DNA from: Phycisphaerales bacterium
GTDB taxonomy: Bacteria; Planctomycetota; Phycisphaerae; Phycisphaerales; UBA1924
Assembly (NCBI GenBank): GCA_035627955.1
Contig: DASPKU010000001.1
Location: 474,976 to 538,975, forward strand
Reading direction: 5' to 3'
DNA: 64,000 bases
Part shown: positions 51,601 through 57,600 of the stretch, in pieces
How positions within the stretch are numbered: the stretch's first letter is position 1
Layout: every line of letters begins with the position of its first letter
The notes under the pieces: model-generated
Database searches by the model: none
What the model saw: only the letters and a program-made list of their open reading frames with translations
What the model was told of the DNA's origin: nothing
Position numbers and translations under genes: made by a program

Positions 51601-54600
51601 CGATGTAGGCGTGCGTGTCGCTGTTGAGCACAGTGACGGTGACGCCACCAGCCAGGCCGATGAACCCGCCGCCGATGGCGACGTTGAGGTGGAAGATGTT
51701 CTCGCTGGAGTCCGCCTCGACCACCAGGCCACGGGCCGTGCCGGTGTTGAAGCCGTTCGCGTTGTTGCCGCCGTTGAGAGTGCCGTCAAAGACGCTGGTG
51801 TTCGCGGCGTTGCCGCGGGCATGGATCACGGCGCCGTTGCCGACGAAGGCGTTGGTGTGCTTGTTGATGGACATGACGCCGACGGACGCGCCGGCGCCGC
51901 CCAGGCCCACGCCCAGGGCGCCGTCGACCACCGCCACGTCGGTGTCGTTGATTGCGCGGACCTGCACGTTGCCCCAGGCGTCAGCGCCGCCGGAGACCGA
52001 GGCCTCCGTGGTGTTATTGACCACGAGCACGCTCACGCCGCCGCCGATGCCGACCGTCGCGCCGGCGATGCCGAACCCGACGAGGAGGATGTCTTCCTTG
52101 CTGTTGGCCTTGACCACGATGTCGCCCGCGGTCGCGTCGACGTCAGCGCCGCCCCGGACCTCGGCCTTGGTGGTGTTGGTGACCACACTGACATCCACGG
52201 CAGGAGCCACCGCGCCACCGCCGGACACGGCGACTGCCGCGGCGACGGCCAGGTGGTGGAAGTCGCTGGAGGCGCCCACGTCAACGCTGGGCGCCTCAAC
52301 GTCGGCGTTGCCGCCGACGTAGGCGCGGGTGTCGTTGTTGATGGCGTTGACCACCGCGGTGACCGCGACGGCGGCGCTGCCGCTGCCCGCGAGGCCCGCG
52401 GCGACGCCATTGATCTGGTCGTAGTTGGTCGCGCTCAGCGAAATGCCGGTGTAGTTCGTATTCCCGGCGGAGAGCTGAACGCCGGCGCCGTTGAGCATGC
52501 TGCTGCTGGTGCTGCGGTTGGCCGGTCGGTTGTTGCCGTCGCCATCACTGACGGTCGGAGCATCGGCGTTGGTCAGGCTCGGGGACTTGACCTTGCCCTG
52601 CGAAGCCAGGGTGTCCGCATTGGGCTCGCTGTTGATGGACTCGGGGTTGATGTCGCCCTGAGGACCGCCGTTGGCAATCGGGGTAAGGGTGAAGCCGCCA
52701 GTGCCGGCCGCGACGGCGGAGTTGCCGTCGGCGGTAACGCGGGCGCCCGCGCCGATGAACGCGCCGGTCTGCTTGTTGGTGACGGTGACGACACCACCCG
52801 CGGTGACGGCGGCGCTGCCGGAGAGGCTGAGCATGCCGACGATGGCGTTGAGCTCGGTGTGCTCGTCGGCACGGATGCTGATGGAACCGCCCGCGTGCAC
52901 ATCGCCCGCGCCGGCTGAGTCTTGGCCGGCGTCGATTGTGGGCGTGGTGCTGCCGAAGAGGAAGTCGGGGTCATCGCCGACGAACGAGCGCGTGGTGACG
53001 TTCAGCACGTGGATGGAGGCGTCCACCGTGACGGCGGCGCTTCCGCTGGCGGCGATGCCCGCGGCCACCGAAGTCAGGTTCTCGAAGGAGTTGGCCTTGA
53101 CGCTGATATTGCCGTCCACGTCCGCGTCAACGTTGGACTCGATGAACGCGTCGGTCCGCTTGGTGATGATGCCGACGTCGGCGCCCGCGCCCACCGCGGC
53201 GTTGCCGGAGATGGACAGGTTGCCCGCGACCGAGACGATCTTGGTCTGGTCGTCGGCGTGGACAGTGAGGTTGCCGCCCGCGTCGATGCTTGCGGAGCGA
53301 TCAACGAAGGAGCGGGTGGTCTCGTTGAGGATGTTGATCACGGCGGAGCCGGCCACGCCGGCCGTGCTGGCGAAGCCACCGGCCGCGCCGATGGCGACCA
53401 CCGTCTCGGTGGAGTGGGCATTGACGCTGACGTGGTTGGCGCCCGCGGGGGTGGTGACGTCGGCGTTCTGACCGATCCAGGCCTCGACCTTGTCGTTGTG
53501 GACCATGGTCGTGACGGCCGCGCCGACGCCGGCGCTGCTGCCGCCGCCGATGGAGCCCGCGATCTGCGTGGTCAGGAACGTGCCGCCCGCGTCGACGTTG
53601 ACGCTGCCGGCGGTGATGATCGCCCCGCTCGCGCCGCCCTCGACGTAGGCCTGCGTCTCGGTATTCACGACCTGCACGGCCACCGAGCCCGCGACGCCGA
53701 CGTTCTGGCCGATCCCCGCATTGCCCACCACGGTGAGCAGGTCCTCGCTGGAGTTCGCAGTGACGGAGGCGAGGCCGCTGACATCGACGTCAGCGCCGCG
53801 CCCGATCATGGCGTCGGTGTTCTTGTTGACGACCATCACGTCGAGGCCCGCGCCCACGCCCGTGCCGCTGGTGCCGACGCCGATGGAGCCGGCGACCGAG
53901 TTCCAGTCCAGCGTGTCATTCGCCGAGACAGAGAGCGAGCCGGCCTTGGAGGTGCCGCCCGTGAAGCCCTCGACCGTGCTGCCGCGCCCCATGCTGGCGA
54001 GCGTGCGGGTGGTGAACCAGTTGATGCCGACGGAGGCCGAGACAGAGACACTGCCGGTGCCACCCGCCGCGGCGACCGAGAGCGAGCCGAGCGAGAGGCT
54101 CGGGTCGTCGATGCCCTCGTCGTTGACCTTGGTCGGGAAGTCGATCGTGCCGGTCATGCCCATCACGTGCGACGCGTTGACATTGACCGCGCCGCTGGCC
54201 TGGACGATCGCGCCGTTGTCGTCACCGTCAGGGTCGCCAATGGCGGCGAAGGTGTTGGATCCGCCGGTGCCGGTGCCGACGATGTTGATCGCGAGCGTCG
54301 CGCCGATGGCGGTCTCGGTGGAGACCGCGGCCGAGGCCGCGACCGCCTGCAGGCCCATGTTGTGCTCGGCGGTGACGTTCACGTCGCCGCTGGACTTGAC
54401 GGTCGCGCCGTCGCCCACGATGGCCATGGTCTCGACGTCGATCACGTTGAGGGCGATAGCGCCCGAGGCGGCGAAGCTGTTCTTGTTGCCCGAGGCGGTG
54501 TACGCGGTCGCGACGAAGTCGTTGCGCTCGCTGCCGGTGGTAACGGCCTCGATCGTAACGCCGTTGCCCTGCACGGCGGAGTTCGCGCCCACCTTCGCCG

Positions 54601-57600
54601 TGTTGCCCACCGACACGAAGTTCATCGCGACGGCCGCGCCGATGCTGGTCTCCTGGCTGAGGTCGACCGCGAGGGCGTCAGACTGGGCCTTGCTGTCGAC
54701 GCTGGCCTGGGCGCTGATGGCGAGCGCGCCGCCGGTGGTGATGTCCGCCCCGCCGAGAGTCTCGACGGTGTTGGTCACCTTGATGTAGCCCATGGAGATG
54801 GACGCCGCGACGCCGACGCCGCCCGAGCTGTCGCCGCTCTGGCCGCCGCTGTTGCCGCTGTTGCTGCTGGCGGTGCTATTAGCGGAGTCGGTGTTGTTCT
54901 TGGCACTCGCAGAGCTGTCCGAGCGTCCGCCGCCGGAGGTCGCGTTGTTGTTCTTCTCGCCCTCGGCCTTGGTGTCGGCGTCCTCGGAGTCGTCGTCATC
55001 ACCGCCCGCGGCGCTCGCGGTGACGTTGAGCACGCTGGTGAGGGTCATGCCCGCGCGCAGGGTGCCCGCGCCACCGGCATCGATATTGCGCCCGTCGAGC
55101 TGCGCCTTGTTGGTGTCGGTGACCCAGGTGACGCCCACGGAAGCGCCCACCGCGGCGCTGTCGCCCTTGGCCTCGGACGCAACGTCAAGTGCGATGTCGT
55201 GCGAGTGATCCGCGGTCAGGTTCACGTCCCCGGTGGAGTTCAGGGTGGTGCCGCTGCTGCCGATGCGGGCCTTGGTATCGCTCTCGCTGATGAACACTGC
55301 TACGGCGGCGCCCACGCCCGTGCCGCCGGCGGCCCCGTTGCTGGCCTCGGTGGCAGAGGTGTGATCGCCGACCGCTTCGACAGCGATGCTGCCGGCGGAG
55401 CCGGTGATCACGCTGTTGTTGAGGATCTCGGCAGTGGTGTCGTGGAGGGCGAGGCTGAGGGCGAAGGAGGCGCCCACGCCCACGCTGTCGGCGACGGCGC
55501 CGTTGCCCTCCGGCAGTGCGCGAGCCTCGTTCAGGGTGTGCGACTCGGCGCGGACCTTGAGGGCGCCGATGCCGCTGCCGTTGTCGGCGCCGTCCTGGAG
55601 CGTGACGGTGCCGGCGGTGTTCGCGGTGGTAATGATCTCCGCGCGGTTGATGGCGACCGAGCCGGCGACGCCCACGTTGGACGCGCCCGCGCCCGACGTG
55701 GCCTTCGCGATGGTGCTGTGGGCGACGTCCGCGAGGAAGTCGTCGTCATCGACGTCGTCGCTCGTAAGGGCGATCGCGGTGCCCTCGAGAGCGTTCGCGC
55801 GTGAGGTGGCGAGCTGCGCCCGCTCCTCATCGAGCATGATCACGTAGTAGGTGCCGCCGTCGGTGAGGCCGCCGATGGCCGCGCCCTCACCCTTGTGGTA
55901 GACGACCTCATCCCCGGTGTTGAGGCCCTTGTTCTTGCCAACCTCGAAGATGCGCACGGTGTTGGGGTTGGGGTTGAAGGTGATGTCGTCCTGCGGGAAC
56001 GACAGGTCAAACTTGTGACTGCTGCCCGTGCCCGAGGAGGTGAGGTCCTTGCGGCCGTCCGTGCTGTCGGTGTCCTTGGCGTGGGCCTCGGTGTCGTAGA
56101 GCTCGACCTTGCCGCCGCCAATGTCGCGCACGTAGTAGGAGGTGCCGTCGGTCAGGCCGCCGATGTCATCGCCGCCGCCGTTGTCGTACTCGACCTCCTG
56201 CCCGGTCGCAAGGCCGTGGCCAGCGCCCAGGAAGATGGTCTCGGCGGTGGTGTCAACCACCGGGATGGTCGCGGTCTGCACGCCCACCTTGCGCTCGGTC
56301 ATGAGCGCCTCGACCGTGAGGCCATCGCTGGTAATGGTGCTGGTGCCGAGCTTGGCGGTGTTGTCGACGTCGACGGTGTTGACCGCCACGGCGGCGCCCA
56401 CCCCTGCGCTGCCCGCGTCCACCGCCTTGCCGTCGGCCTCGGAAGCGCCGTCAACGTTGCTGCGGGAGCGGATGGTCAGCATGCCGCCTGCGGTGATGAT
56501 GCGGCCGTTGCCGATCTCGGCCTTGCTCTCGCTGTCGACGATGCTGATGGAGATGGCCGCGGCGACGGCGACGGAGTTGCCGTCCTGCCCGTCGTTCTCG
56601 CCGGAGGTCTCGGCCTTGGCCTTGGTCTCGGTGCCGGAGCCGTCGGCGCCACCGGAAGCGGCCCGGTCGTTACCCGCCGTGCGCTTGCTGTCGCCCTTGC
56701 CCTGTGCGTCCTGGCCGTCTTCCTTGGCGCCGCTGGCGCTGGCCTTGGAGCGGGTGCTGTTCTGCCCCACGGCGGATGCAGAGAAGGTGATGGCGCCGCC
56801 GGCCGCCACGTTGCGCAGCGTGGTGGAAGTGGTCGAGTCGTTGCTGTAGGTGAAGGACACGGCCGCGCCCACGGCAGCGCTGGAGCCCGCTGCCTCGCCG
56901 TCGGCGAGCGTGTTCACCTTGCCCGCGTACGTGGACTCTGCGGTGAGCGCGCCCGTCAGCGTCAGCGTGCCGCCGGTCTCGAGGATGGCGTTGGTGTCGT
57001 AGTTGGTGATGCCAACGGCCACAACGGGCGTTACGCCCACCGAGCCGCCGGACGCGCCACCCTTGGCCTCGGTGGTCGCGGTGTGGTCGGCGTTGGCGGA
57101 CAACTTGAGGTCGTTGGCGCCCGTCAGCGTCGCACCCGTGGTCAGCTTGGCGAAGGTGTCGTTGTCGACGATGTTGATCGCGACCGAGGCGCCCACGCCG
57201 GTGGCGTCGCCGCTAACGCCGACCTTGGCCTTCGCCTCGGCCTTGCTCTCGGTGGTGGACTTGGACGTGGCGATGATGTTCGCGCCATTGGCCTGCACCG
57301 AGCCGCTCACGTTGGCGACGGTGTCCATCACCGACACGCCCAGGGTGAGCGAGCCGGCGACGCCGAGGTTGTCGCCGCCGCCGCCGGAGGTCGCGGTTGC
57401 GGTCTGCACGCTCTTGGGCGTGGTCGCGTTGATCTTGACGTTCGTGCCATCGACGATGGCGGTGCCGCCCAGGGTGGCGATCACATCGACGACCGCAACG
57501 TTCACGGCAACGCCGACGCCCACGGCCGTGCCGCCGGTCGCCTTGTTCGATCCGTCGCCGGTCGTGGTCAGGGTGAGCTTGCCGCTGGCGTCAAGGTTGA

